36,223 nt of DNA from Thomasclavelia saccharogumia DSM 17460 (GTDB lineage: Bacteria; Bacillota_I; Bacilli_A; Erysipelotrichales; Coprobacillaceae). Of the stretch, positions 8,250 through 17,086 are shown piece by piece; the stretch's first letter is position 1, and each line of letters opens with the position of its first letter. The position numbers and the translations under genes were made by a program. The stretch covers positions 1 through 36,223 of the forward strand of contig NZ_JMLH01000029.1 of assembly GCF_000686665.1 (NCBI RefSeq), read 5' to 3'. The notes below the pieces were generated by a model. The model worked only from the letters and a program-made list of their open reading frames with translations. It was not told where the DNA came from and did no database searches.

Positions 8250-8994
8250 TTTTTCCCTCCTCTTTAATAAAAGGTATCATCTTATCTTCAATTACAGCTT
8301 TAGGATGAAGATAAAGTAATCTTCTAGCATCATCAACCCCATAATTTAATTCTAAATAATCTTGTATTTCGTCCATATTAGTTCGCCGATAAATACTGTT
8401 ATGACCGTCACTAGCAACTATACTCACCAAATTATATTTCAATAATTTTTTTACCGTCATTTTTACCGTTGCCCCAAAACTACCTAGTATACTGCCTCTA
8501 TTAATTTGAGATAAACATCCTAATTTTAACCAGTCATAAACTAACCATGGTTTCTGATGAATACAGATGTATCGTTCTGGATGAGCAATGATCGGAATTT
8601 TCCCTATTTTAAGAATTTCTTTTAAAATCGTTGTTATATACTGGGGATGTTCATCAAATGCAAATTCTATTAAATAATACTTTGTTTTATTTAAGCCGAT
8701 AACTCTTTGATTTATTATTTTTTCTACAATATCATCAGAAGCAAAAATTTCCATTCCTAAATAAACCTTTAAATCAATTCTTTCTTTTTCAAGTTCTCTA
8801 CTAAAATTATCAAAAGATTTAATTAAACTAGCATCATAGAAATTTTCAAACCGCTTTATTTGATTGCTATGCGGGGTAACAACCATCGCCCTAACTCCAC
8901 TTCCAGCTGCAAGTTTGGCCATTGCTATCGATTCTGCCATTGAATCTGCTCCATCGTCTAAATACGGCAAGATATGAACATGGATATCGATCAT
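8233..8994 (-). CDS. CpsB/YwqE-type PHP tyrosine phosphatase
   Basis: A 253-aa cytoplasmic metal-dependent phosphatase of the PHP fold. Metal ligands are visible as HxH in MIDIHVHILPYLDDGAD (H5, H7), VTPHSN, IAHPERY and ASDGHN. In capsule systems CpsB removes phosphate from the Tyr-rich tail of the BY-kinase, and here it directly follows two such kinases (6-base gap). The start at 8994 follows AAGGGG. The family's usual length is about 245-255 aa, so the gene looks whole. Confidence 0.93.
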   Translation of the reverse strand: MIDIHVHILPYLDDGADSMAESIAMAKLAAGSGVRAMVVTPHSNQIKRFENFYDASLIKSFDNFSRELEKERIDLKVYLGMEIFASDDIVEKIINQRVIGLNKTKYYLIEFAFDEHPQYITTILKEILKIGKIPIIAHPERYICIHQKPWLVYDWLKLGCLSQINRGSILGSFGATVKMTVKKLLKYNLVSIVASDGHNSIYRRTNMDEIQDYLELNYGVDDARRLLYLHPKAVIEDKMIPFIKEEGKNESDF

Positions 8995-9000
8995 AGATCA

Positions 9001-10428
9001 TTACCCCTTATCTTTATATCCATACCCATAGCCATATTTACCATAACCATAACTACCATAATCATGAATATTATGAGCATAAAAATTAAAGACATAACCT
9101 TTAACACAGCTTTCATCTTTTAACATTGATAAACCATCTTGTATTTTTTGATGTGGTATGAAATCATATTTTACAACATATAATAACGCATCACCATAAT
9201 CTTGAAGCTGCATAAAATCTGGAAATATCCCGCAAGGCGGTGTATCGATAATAACATAATCAAATTCCTGCTTGATTTTGTTGAGATATTCTCCTAACTT
9301 AGGATCACTTAAAATTGCAATTGGATTTTCAACTAATTCCTGTCCCCCTAAAAACCAAAGCTTCTCTTCTTTTAATTCACTGATTTCCTGACACACATCA
9401 CCATTTCTATATACATCTTGAATTCCTTTACTATTAGGACAATTTAAAATATGCGCAAGTGCCTGTTTACGTAAATCACCGTCGATCAAAAGAACTTTTT
9501 TACCATTAACAGCAAATGTTTCCGCTAAATTAGTTGAGATCGTTGATTTACCTTCTCCAGAAGCACTGCTGGTAATTAAAATAATTTTATTTTTTTCTTT
9601 ATCGAAAGCTCGTTCTAATCTTATTTGTAAAGAACGTAATCCTTCTTTATAACCATAAGATATTCTTCGATCAAGTATCGAAATTCGCTTTAATTTTTGT
9701 GTCTTACGAGCTTTAAATTTAACTTTAGGAATAGTTGCCATACATTTTAAACTTGTAATCCGCTTCATTTCATCAACTGTTTTTATTGTCTTTCTAAAAA
9801 AGGCCATACTTCCCAAAATAATTAAACCGACTGCAGCTCCAATCAAAACACCTAAACTTACTGTTTTAAAAAATGATAAGTTATTGTAAGGAACAGTAGG
9901 CATTTGGGGATTATTGATCATATGAAATTGAATATCACCTAAAACAAAACGCGCTGCATCAGGATATACTTCAATTGCTGAAGTTAAAATAGAAATAGCA
10001 TCTTGTGCTTTAGGACTTTCTACTGCCATCGTTACAATATTTGAATCACTAACTGTACTTGCACTTAATGTCCCATTTAATTTATCTACACCTAGTTCTT
10101 CAAGTAAAATTCCCTTAAAATAACTACTGTCAAGAATATAAGGAAATGTTTTTGATAATTGATCAGCAGTATTTTGCGAATAATAGTAACTGTAGCTGCC
10201 ACTATTTTCATCTCCGGTAGCAACAGTAAATGTAGCTTCACAGCGATAATAAGGATCATATGTCAGATAACAAAAAGTACTATAAATTATCGTTGTAATA
10301 ATAATGATTCCAAAAAATAATCCCCAGTATTCACGAATAATCTTGAGAAAATCATGAACTAAAATTCGTAAGTCAATTTCGACATAATCTTCTTCTGTCA
10401 TTAATTTTTTGAGTTTTTGTTCATCCAT
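9001..10428 (-). CDS. Wzz-BY-kinase fusion, Tyr-rich tail
   Basis: About 475 aa. I start it at ATG 10428 behind AGGTGAG rather than at an upstream in-frame ATG (10569), which would overlap the previous gene by 137 bases. An N-terminal Wzz/CpsC part with two TM segments flanks an outside loop. The cytoplasmic BY-kinase has Walker A (SASGEGKST), A' (VLLIDGDLR) and Walker B (YVIIDTPP). The tail is a Tyr/Gly cluster (DYGSYGYGKYGYGYGY), the autophosphorylation site. It is expected to regulate polymer chain length and export through phosphorylation cycles with the CpsB-like phosphatase. Such fused proteins are more usual in proteobacteria (Wzc); Firmicutes often split them. Confidence 0.9.
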   Translation of the reverse strand: MDEQKLKKLMTEEDYVEIDLRILVHDFLKIIREYWGLFFGIIIITTIIYSTFCYLTYDPYYRCEATFTVATGDENSGSYSYYYSQNTADQLSKTFPYILDSSYFKGILLEELGVDKLNGTLSASTVSDSNIVTMAVESPKAQDAISILTSAIEVYPDAARFVLGDIQFHMINNPQMPTVPYNNLSFFKTVSLGVLIGAAVGLIILGSMAFFRKTIKTVDEMKRITSLKCMATIPKVKFKARKTQKLKRISILDRRISYGYKEGLRSLQIRLERAFDKEKNKIILITSSASGEGKSTISTNLAETFAVNGKKVLLIDGDLRKQALAHILNCPNSKGIQDVYRNGDVCQEISELKEEKLWFLGGQELVENPIAILSDPKLGEYLNKIKQEFDYVIIDTPPCGIFPDFMQLQDYGDALLYVVKYDFIPHQKIQDGLSMLKDESCVKGYVFNFYAHNIHDYGSYGYGKYGYGYGYKDKG

Positions 10429-10432
10429 AATC

Positions 10433-11818
10433 TCACCTACTTTCATGCCTGTTATAAGCATAATTGGCATAGCCATATGCTTCTTGATCACTTTTTTCTT
10501 CGATGAAGAAGTTAAGAATAAAACCAGTGAAATCACAGTTGCTTTGCCAAATAAGGTCAACAGTGTCATTGATTACTCTGATATCTGACCAGTCTTGACG
10601 AACAACCAATAAAGTTGTATCAACGACATCCATCCATACTTCAGCATCTGTAGAAACAGTTGATGGTGAACAGTCGATAATAATATAATCAAATTGTTCT
10701 TTTAATTTATTTACTATCTCTTTTAACTTTATTGTATCCATCAAACCAGCTGGTTCTTCTACTGCTTGATAAACAAACAATTCCCAAATATTAGTTCTTT
10801 TATTAAAATAAACATTGTCTTCTAAAGATATTTTTCCAGTTAAAATATCAACTAGTGAATTATTTTGTGATTTTTCTTTATCAAATACTTTATATTGTGC
10901 TGGGTTTCTAAAATCACCATCAATAATCAATACTTTTTTATTCTTTTCAACTAATGATAAAGCTATATTAGCAGTTACTGTCGATTTGCCTTCGTTTTCA
11001 CTAATACTAGTGACTAAAATTATTTTTTGCTGATGTCTATTTAAATGATTCTCGATTCGTGATGCTATTTTACGATTTGATTCTACAAAACTCATACTAA
11101 CGATAGGTGAACTAATGAGTAGTGCCTGATTAGATTTTTTTGTTTTCCCTTTCTTCTTTTCAAAAGGAACAACTCCTAATATCTTACCATCTAATAGCTT
11201 AGAAGCGTTTTTACTTGTTTTAAGTGTATGTCTAAATAAATATAAACAAACAATAATTCCCGCCATTATAGCAGCTGCTAGTAAAGCTAATTCATTACGA
11301 CGATTCATTAGTATCGGACTATTAGACGGTGACGTTGGTATCGTCGGCTCTTGTAAAATTTGTAAAGATGCGTTAGTAAATACATAATCTGATACTTCGT
11401 CATAGTGTTTTAAAGCTGAATTCATAAAAAGGTAACTGTTTTGTGGATCATTGGTTGTTACTTTCAACACCAAAAGATTTGTTTCTTGAACCTGCTCACA
11501 GCTGATTACACCATCAATCGTCTTACCTGTTTCTTTTTCTACAAGTTCTTTCATTACGTCACTTTGAAAAACTTCTTTGATTACATCGGCCATTTGCGTA
11601 GCCATTGCAAGTGAGGTATAAGTATTACTATCACCTTTGGCACTTACTACTAAAGTCGATGAAACAGTGTATTGAGGCACATAAATTAATTCTCCAACTC
11701 CGGTAACTGCTAACCATAAAGAAGCACCTGCAAAAATGATCATCCACCAGTTTTTTAATAAATCTTTGATAATCCCTCGATAATTAATCGAATCTAAATC
11801 AATCTCATCCTGATTCAT
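10433..11818 (-). CDS. Wzz-BY-kinase fusion, second paralogue
   Basis: About 461 aa from ATG 11818 behind AAAGGAG; an upstream ATG at 11848 overlaps the preceding gene and lacks a good site. It has the same architecture as its neighbour: a TM near residues 25-45, an outside Wzz loop, a second TM near 170-195, then Walker A (SENEGKST), A' (VLIIDGDFR) and Walker B (YIIIDCSPS). The tail is poor in Tyr (GYANYAYNRHESR) compared with the next gene's, so it may act as a partner or modulator. The Walker A Lys and the Asp residues are kept, so it should bind ATP. Four bases separate its stop from the next start. Confidence 0.88.
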   Translation of the reverse strand: MNQDEIDLDSINYRGIIKDLLKNWWMIIFAGASLWLAVTGVGELIYVPQYTVSSTLVVSAKGDSNTYTSLAMATQMADVIKEVFQSDVMKELVEKETGKTIDGVISCEQVQETNLLVLKVTTNDPQNSYLFMNSALKHYDEVSDYVFTNASLQILQEPTIPTSPSNSPILMNRRNELALLAAAIMAGIIVCLYLFRHTLKTSKNASKLLDGKILGVVPFEKKKGKTKKSNQALLISSPIVSMSFVESNRKIASRIENHLNRHQQKIILVTSISENEGKSTVTANIALSLVEKNKKVLIIDGDFRNPAQYKVFDKEKSQNNSLVDILTGKISLEDNVYFNKRTNIWELFVYQAVEEPAGLMDTIKLKEIVNKLKEQFDYIIIDCSPSTVSTDAEVWMDVVDTTLLVVRQDWSDIRVINDTVDLIWQSNCDFTGFILNFFIEEKSDQEAYGYANYAYNRHESR

Positions 11819-11837
11819 TTCTTCTTCTCCTTTACAA

Positions 11838-12659
11838 TTATTCAACAACTACAGTTAACCAGGTTTCACCTTTATTTCCAGACGAAACCGCACTATAATG
11901 AATTTCATATATTCCTGGTGTATTGGTATCAACTTGAGAATCAATTGTGACGTTCTTTTTGTTAACCTTCTTTTTAGAAATAGTTTCAACACTTTCAATA
12001 TATTGATATGGATCGATCGTTTCTCCAGCGTTAATATAAACAATTCCTTCAGTTAGTTCAATATTAATACTTTGATTTTCACTTTTAACTATATGAATAG
12101 GGATTTCCATTGTCCTAACATCACCATAACTATTACTTACTTCTAAAGTTAAATGATAACTGCCTGCTGTAGTATAGTTTACATCACTGGTGCCTTGAAT
12201 TATTGATTTCGTTAAATCACCATCAAGCATATCTTCAGCCGTTATTTGCGATATCGTTTTTTGATAATTCCCCTCTTTTTCTATATACACTAAAGGTTTA
12301 GCCGTTATAAATCTTGGTGAATGATAATCTGTGAATCGAACATTTCTAGTAAGACTTGTTGATTGATTAGAGGAATCAAAAACAACATAAGTAACACTAC
12401 AAAGACCTTTATCAATAAATCTTGTCATATTTCCTACTAATATTTTATTAGTTAGATCACCATCTTCTTTATCAAAAGCACTTAATCCATCCAATAATTG
12501 TTCTTGTGTATATTCACAAGGAATCTCTAAAACATCATGGTCACTTGTGATAGTTGGTAAAGTAGGATCCTTACTAATTAATTCCTTGCTCTTAGCTATT
12601 AAAAAAACACCTAAGGACAAACAGAAAACTATGATAACAGTATATCTTATTAATTTCAT
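11838..12659 (-). CDS. Membrane-anchored bacterial Ig-like (DUF5011-type) protein
   Basis: A 273-aa protein with one N-terminal TM or signal anchor (residues 5-22), no lipobox, and the rest predicted outside. Two repeats carry the DUF5011/HYR-like phrase: FDKEDGDLTNKI (about 62-73) and EDMLDGDLTKSI (about 141-152). A third beta-rich unit ends in GIYEIHYSAVSSGNKGETWLTVVV. Such domains bind or space surface structures; no enzyme motif is seen. The start follows GGAGGA, 13 bases after the ABC gene. Its place between exporter and Wzz proteins suggests a part of the export or assembly complex on the outside. Function is unknown. Confidence 0.75.
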   Translation of the reverse strand: MKLIRYTVIIVFCLSLGVFLIAKSKELISKDPTLPTITSDHDVLEIPCEYTQEQLLDGLSAFDKEDGDLTNKILVGNMTRFIDKGLCSVTYVVFDSSNQSTSLTRNVRFTDYHSPRFITAKPLVYIEKEGNYQKTISQITAEDMLDGDLTKSIIQGTSDVNYTTAGSYHLTLEVSNSYGDVRTMEIPIHIVKSENQSINIELTEGIVYINAGETIDPYQYIESVETISKKKVNKKNVTIDSQVDTNTPGIYEIHYSAVSSGNKGETWLTVVVE

Positions 12660-12672
12660 CTATCTTCCTCCA

Positions 12673-14436
12673 TTAAACCTCATTTAAAAAAGCCTCTATT
12701 TCTTCTTCATCCACTTCATCAATTCGTCCCTCTTGAATTTTATAAACACGATCACATATAGATAAAACACTAGGACGATGGGCAGTTACAATGATTGTCT
12801 GCAAAGGATCACGATGTAAAATATTTCTTAAAACCTTTTTTTCACTAACCATATCTAAAGCGCTTGTAGCTTCATCAAGCAATAATACAGGCGCTTTAGC
12901 CATCAATGCTCGAGCAATACTCAATCTTTGTTTCTGACCTTCCGAAAAACGATTTCCTCCTTCACTTACTTCTGTATGGATCCCATTTTCCAATTGTGCA
13001 ACAAACTCCCAGGCACAAGCTGTTTTTAAAACTTCGATGATCTCTTCATCACTAGCATCAGGTCTAAGCATTTTCATATTGTCAGCTATCGTTCCCGAAA
13101 ACAAAGTATTACCTTGAGGAATATAACTAAATAAACATCTCGTTCCTGAACTAATAGGAATAGTTTCATACCCAGGATTACTCACAGTTACTGCACCTGC
13201 TTTAGGATGATATAATCCTAACAAGATCCTTAATGTCGTTGTCTTACCTTGACCCGAAGGTCCAATCAAACCAATGATTTCACCTGGTGAAGCAATCATA
13301 TTAGCATTTTGATATACATAAGGATTATCACCATATCGAAAACTAACATCTTTCATTTCTACTGTAATTCCTACATCTTTAGCTTTAGCTAAAAGCTTTT
13401 TTGCTTCCTGCTCATCTTCTAGAGACTCCCTAGGTAATTGAATAATTTCCATGATTCTGCCAGCACTAATACCAGCTCGCATCGCTGTTGGCAATAAATT
13501 TAAAACCGATGAAAACGATCCTCTTAAAGATGAAGACATTGACACATATAATGTCATTGTTCCATAACTAATATCTCCCTGCCATAGTCTATATGCTGCA
13601 AAACCATAACAAGCATAACCAATCAACTGACCAATAAATCCTGTCAAGATCGTCATTTTAGATTGAAACTTATTTTGAATCATCGCATAATCAATCGATT
13701 GATCCTGAACGTCTTTATATTGTTTAATAAAATAATCAACCAAGCCAAAGGCTTTGATCATTTGCATATTTTGTAATGTTTCTTGATTAAATGATGTCTT
13801 ATGACTTTGCAGTTCCATTTGTTTACGCTGAAAATCACGCATTTTTCTCATAGAAAAACGGGTGCTCATAAACGAAATAGGAGCACCTGCTAAAGCAATT
13901 AATGCCATAATAATATCATTTTGTACCATCACAATAAAAGCACCGCCAAATGAAATCAAGATTGAAACCACATTAGGTAAATACGTTAAAATATTATTAG
14001 AAACCATTGCAGCATCACCATTGATTCGATACATTAGATCCCCCGTTCTATATTTAGACAATTCTTCCCAATCAGTCTGTAAGATCTGAGAAAAAATATC
14101 AATCCGAATCTCATTATTCACTTTCATACTAATGCGTAACGATAAACGCGTTTTAAAAGCATTAATAAACAACTGTGACACCCCTACACCAACATATAGA
14201 GCAACGACTTTTACGATTTCTAAAGAATTCTGACCAGTAATTGCGTCTACCAAATCTCTAGAAACCATCGATGTCCCTAACGTTAAAAAAGAACCCGAAG
14301 CCCCTAAAAGAGTATATGTTCCAATTAAAAACCAATAACGTTTCATATAGCTTCCCATCCATAACCATTGAGAAACCAGCTCTTTTAAACGCCCCTCTTT
14401 TATTCTTTTTATGTAGTGTTTAATTTTTTTAATCAT
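12673..14436 (-). CDS. ABC exporter, fused permease-ATPase
   Basis: A 587-aa half-transporter acting as a dimer. The N-terminal six-TM ABC type-1 domain (about 30-320) is followed by an ATPase domain with Walker A (GPSGQGKTT), signature (FSEGQKQRLSIARAL), Walker B (VLLLDEATSALD) and H-loop (VTAHRPS). There is no N-terminal C39 peptidase, so it would not itself cut a leader. It overlaps the preceding kinase-like gene by 8 bases. Family members export peptides, lipids or drugs. The neighbourhood of radical SAM and PqqD-like genes points to a modified peptide as cargo, but this is inference. Length is normal. Confidence 0.92.
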   Translation of the reverse strand: MIKKIKHYIKRIKEGRLKELVSQWLWMGSYMKRYWFLIGTYTLLGASGSFLTLGTSMVSRDLVDAITGQNSLEIVKVVALYVGVGVSQLFINAFKTRLSLRISMKVNNEIRIDIFSQILQTDWEELSKYRTGDLMYRINGDAAMVSNNILTYLPNVVSILISFGGAFIVMVQNDIIMALIALAGAPISFMSTRFSMRKMRDFQRKQMELQSHKTSFNQETLQNMQMIKAFGLVDYFIKQYKDVQDQSIDYAMIQNKFQSKMTILTGFIGQLIGYACYGFAAYRLWQGDISYGTMTLYVSMSSSLRGSFSSVLNLLPTAMRAGISAGRIMEIIQLPRESLEDEQEAKKLLAKAKDVGITVEMKDVSFRYGDNPYVYQNANMIASPGEIIGLIGPSGQGKTTTLRILLGLYHPKAGAVTVSNPGYETIPISSGTRCLFSYIPQGNTLFSGTIADNMKMLRPDASDEEIIEVLKTACAWEFVAQLENGIHTEVSEGGNRFSEGQKQRLSIARALMAKAPVLLLDEATSALDMVSEKKVLRNILHRDPLQTIIVTAHRPSVLSICDRVYKIQEGRIDEVDEEEIEAFLNEV

Positions 14437-15244
14437 TCAATATAGCCCTTTCAACTAACTCAACTGATTCTTCATCAGGTCTACACTTCAACAAATAAAC
14501 AGGCACACAAGATAATAAACCATCAAGCATTGCCATTACTGCTTCAACCCCTATTTCATACCAGTGTGGTAAAAAGACATTTGCCAGCACTCTTTCAACC
14601 ATTCTAATACCATCAAGTTTTTCTATCGTATTTTCTAAATCCTGCTGCAATACTACAATTCCCGATAATGCAACTTGTCTATTTTCACAATATGGTGATG
14701 ATCCATGCCATGGACAGCCACATCCCCAATACGTTTGACCATCATCATGAACTAACGCCATATCTCCATTAATAATTACTGCATCACGATACTTATGCCA
14801 TAACTCTGCCTGCGTTGTCTTACCAATACCTGAAGGTCCAATAAACATGATTCCTTTACCACTTACATCAACAAGGCTGCTATGCATCATTATTCCATGA
14901 CGAGTCGCTAGATGTGTCATAATCGCTGCAATCAATGCTCCCTCTAAGCCATCACTTTGACCATCAAGCAACGTGATACTCGCTTTACTCCAATCATCAT
15001 TAGCACTTAACAAAGCATTTTGACACTTCAACACAGCACATCCAGGTTGCGGTTCAAACACTTCAACACCATATTTATGCATAAGCTGAGAACAAACATT
15101 AATTTCTAAATCTGTCATCTCAGTATCACATTTAAACAAATCCCACGATGGATAATCAAATGAGTATTTACATAGCTTTATGACTTTTTTACATATTTCA
15201 AACATTAACATATTTAAATTATCTACTGTGGCCAAATTAAACAT
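14429..15244 (-). CDS. HPr kinase/PEPCK-like P-loop protein
   Basis: A 271-aa protein resembling the HprK/PEPCK-fold proteins found beside PqqD-like and exporter genes in RiPP clusters. The core has MHSSLVDVSGKGIMFIGPSG with Walker A GPSGIGKTT (136-144), then INGDMALV (Asp 161) and a Trp/Gly/Cys-rich stretch (YWGCGCPWHGSSPYC). It lacks the HPr-binding part of true HprK. In lasso-type clusters, relatives phosphorylate the precursor; here the substrate is unknown. The first ATG (15244) overlaps the preceding gene by 22 bases; ATGs at 15211 and 15205 are alternatives, and no start has a strong ribosome site. Translational coupling is likely. Confidence 0.8.
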   Translation of the reverse strand: MFNLATVDNLNMLMFEICKKVIKLCKYSFDYPSWDLFKCDTEMTDLEINVCSQLMHKYGVEVFEPQPGCAVLKCQNALLSANDDWSKASITLLDGQSDGLEGALIAAIMTHLATRHGIMMHSSLVDVSGKGIMFIGPSGIGKTTQAELWHKYRDAVIINGDMALVHDDGQTYWGCGCPWHGSSPYCENRQVALSGIVVLQQDLENTIEKLDGIRMVERVLANVFLPHWYEIGVEAVMAMLDGLLSCVPVYLLKCRPDEESVELVERAILND

Positions 15245-15675
15245 GTTCCATAATAAGAATTGAACCTAGCCCAATCATAATCTGGCTCATATCCTGACAA
15301 TCTCTGAACATTTAAAACATATTGATAAATTAAATCATTTATCTTAGCTGTAACAGTAGCTATATCTCCTTCTACTAAATTACCTTGTTCATCAAATTTA
15401 ACACCTAATTCTTGAGTTAAATAGTTGCAAAATTCACTTGTAGTCCAATATGTATCTTGGTAATCTCTTCCTAAAATATATCCCCATCCTGAACCACCAG
15501 GTTCATTATCTTTACTTTGTATTCCGCCTGGAAGATGCCATAAAACTGTGACAGATAAATGTCCTGTTCCAGAAGTATTTTGATTTACCGATCCACCAAT
15601 ATCCGCTGGCATAATTCCTGAATCCATATTTTGACCACCTATACTTGTATAGGGTACTGTTACTTCTCCTTGCAT
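15223..15675 (-). CDS. 150-aa unknown protein, candidate maturase substrate
   Basis: I do not recognise this protein. It has no signal peptide or TM. The N-terminal half is Gly/Ser/Asn-rich (SIGGQNMDSGIMPADIGGS, then GGSGWGYILGRDY); the second half is more acidic and helical and ends in YYGTCLIWPQ. It has two Cys (one near residue 98, one at 145) and many aromatic residues. Its start has a strong AAGGAGG site, only 3 bases after the radical SAM stop and before the kinase-like gene, which is where RiPP substrates often lie. At 150 aa it would be a long precursor. It could instead be an accessory enzyme or partner. The gene is intact. Confidence 0.7.
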   Translation of the reverse strand: MQGEVTVPYTSIGGQNMDSGIMPADIGGSVNQNTSGTGHLSVTVLWHLPGGIQSKDNEPGGSGWGYILGRDYQDTYWTTSEFCNYLTQELGVKFDEQGNLVEGDIATVTAKINDLIYQYVLNVQRLSGYEPDYDWARFNSYYGTCLIWPQ

Positions 15676-15678
15676 TAA

Positions 15679-16733
15679 TTATTCCTCCTTAACCTTTCTA
15701 CTTATATCTATCATTTCTTTTATCTTTTTACAATATTCTTTATCTAATTTGTTTAGCCCTCCACTGAAACATGCTAGATGAGCTAAACATTTTTTACACT
15801 GTTTTTTATACTCACATGTATAGCATTCATCTGGCCATCTTAGTTTTTCTTGATAATCTAAAAGTTCTTTCCAGCATTTTTCAAGTGATTGATTGACAAC
15901 AGATATATGTGGTTCATCTAAAAACAAACAGAATCTCATATTACCATCCCAGGTAATATTAAATTCTTTATGATAACCTGAACATCTTTTAGCAGGTATG
16001 TCATCATTGGATGGTGGTAATTCATTCCATAGTTTTGAAGTTTGTTCAATACCTTCTGGATCCCATATTTCTATTGCACATTCTTTTGCTTCGCTTTGAG
16101 CGCCTCTTAATGATGGATAACAAGATGCGCTATAATACCATGGTAAGTTATTTTCTTTTGCGTATTGCATAATATTTTGAGTATCTTTTTTATTGTTTTT
16201 GATAAATGTTGTTACAAGCTGAATATTCATGTTTCTATCTTTTAAAGCTTGAATTCCAGCATTTGTTTTAGTAAAACCATTTTCAATACAACAAACATCT
16301 TGATAAACTTCATCATTTGAACCATATAAAGTTATTTTAACTGTTTCTGGGGGATATTCTTCTAATACATCTAGAATATCACCACTAAGCTGTGAAGCAT
16401 TTGTTTGCAATGTAAGTAAAAATCCCATTTGTGATAAACCAATCCATATTTTTTTAAAATCTGGATGGCATACTGGGTCCCCCCAGTTATGCATATGGAA
16501 AAAACGCCCATTTCAACAGCTTGTCGACCTATTTCTAACCATTCATCACCAGTTAATTCTCTACCGTCTCCAACTTTAGATATTCTGTCTACAGGTAAAT
16601 GTACATAGCACATCCGGCAATTAAAACCACATCGAGGCGTTATTTCAAATGTTGCATGAATGGGAATTGCATTTTCATATGCTTTTTGCTGCATCTTTGC
16701 TAATTTAAGCATGCCATACAAATTCTTCTGCAT
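15679..16733 (-). pseudogene. Radical SAM/SPASM peptide maturase, frameshifted
   Basis: The gene encodes about 351 aa if one base is added. The first frame (from ATG 16733, stop-start overlap TAATG with the PqqD-like gene) carries CGFNCRMCY, the CxxxCxxC ligands of the radical SAM cluster (C35, C39, C42), and runs to ICITGG. The next frame, open from about 16494 to 15679, continues DPVCHPDFKK and ends in a SPASM region: C in KRCSGYHKEFNITWDGNMRFC, then CYTCEYKKQCKKCLAHLAC and a last C near the end. The break is at six G (plus-strand C6, 16479-16484); seven would restore TGGDP. SPASM enzymes of this type install thioether or C-C bonds in peptides next to a PqqD-like recognition protein. It may be a sequencing error, phase variation or real decay. 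Confidence 0.88.
16479..16484. repeat. C6/G6 homopolymer at the radical SAM frameshift
   Basis: This is a run of six C on the plus strand inside the codons for TGGDP of the radical SAM protein. A change of one base switches between the two open frames. Confidence 0.9.
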
Positions 16734-17086
16734 TATTTTTTAGAATCCTTTTCTAATTTTTTGATTTCCTCTTGTGAAAGTTCAATCTTAACTGAACCTG
16801 TAGCCGGTAATGGTCGTCCATTATCTAACATATAGTTGTTATCCAATAATTTTAAAAAAGCTTGAATATCTTTTCTTGCTATTTCTTTACTTACTCCAGA
16901 AAAATGTCCCATCACCGCTTCTACTAATGAATCTTCTGTGAATTCATCATTTTTCATGATATTCCATAACCAAGCTGTTGAATCTGTTATTTCCATCATT
17001 GGTGATATTTGTGATAAGCGTCCAATGGGAACAACAATATTCTCTCCAGCCACTTTACGTAAAACAAGATCTTTTTTTAATTTCAT
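16733..17086 (-). CDS. PqqD-like peptide-recognition protein
   Basis: About 117 aa from ATG 17086, chosen because GGAG lies 9 bases upstream; two ATGs further up (17113, 17101) have no ribosome site. The fold pattern is that of the PqqD/RRE family: three N-terminal beta strands (LVLRKVAGENIVVPIG), then DSTAWLWNIM and a helical FLKLLDNNYML end. Such proteins bind the leader of a precursor and hand it to the radical SAM enzyme encoded next. A 20-residue charged C-terminal extension (QEEIKKLEKDSKK) is extra. It is the first gene of the minus-strand run. Confidence 0.88.
   Translation of the reverse strand: MKLKKDLVLRKVAGENIVVPIGRLSQISPMMEITDSTAWLWNIMKNDEFTEDSLVEAVMGHFSGVSKEIARKDIQAFLKLLDNNYMLDNGRPLPATGSVKIELSQEEIKKLEKDSKK

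Noticed and set aside
10429-10569. 47-residue N-terminal extension of the second BY-kinase
   Set aside because: It would overlap the preceding kinase gene in another frame; the ATG at 10428 has a good AGGTGAG site and gives the usual Wzz start.
11855-12043. 62-aa ORF inside the Ig-domain gene
   Set aside because: It is a shifted-frame reading of a conserved coding region.
16470-16500. Programmed -1 frameshift in the radical SAM gene
   Set aside because: A slip at GGG-GGG would need a mismatch in the P-site codon, and no downstream stimulator is evident; tract-length change or read error is simpler.
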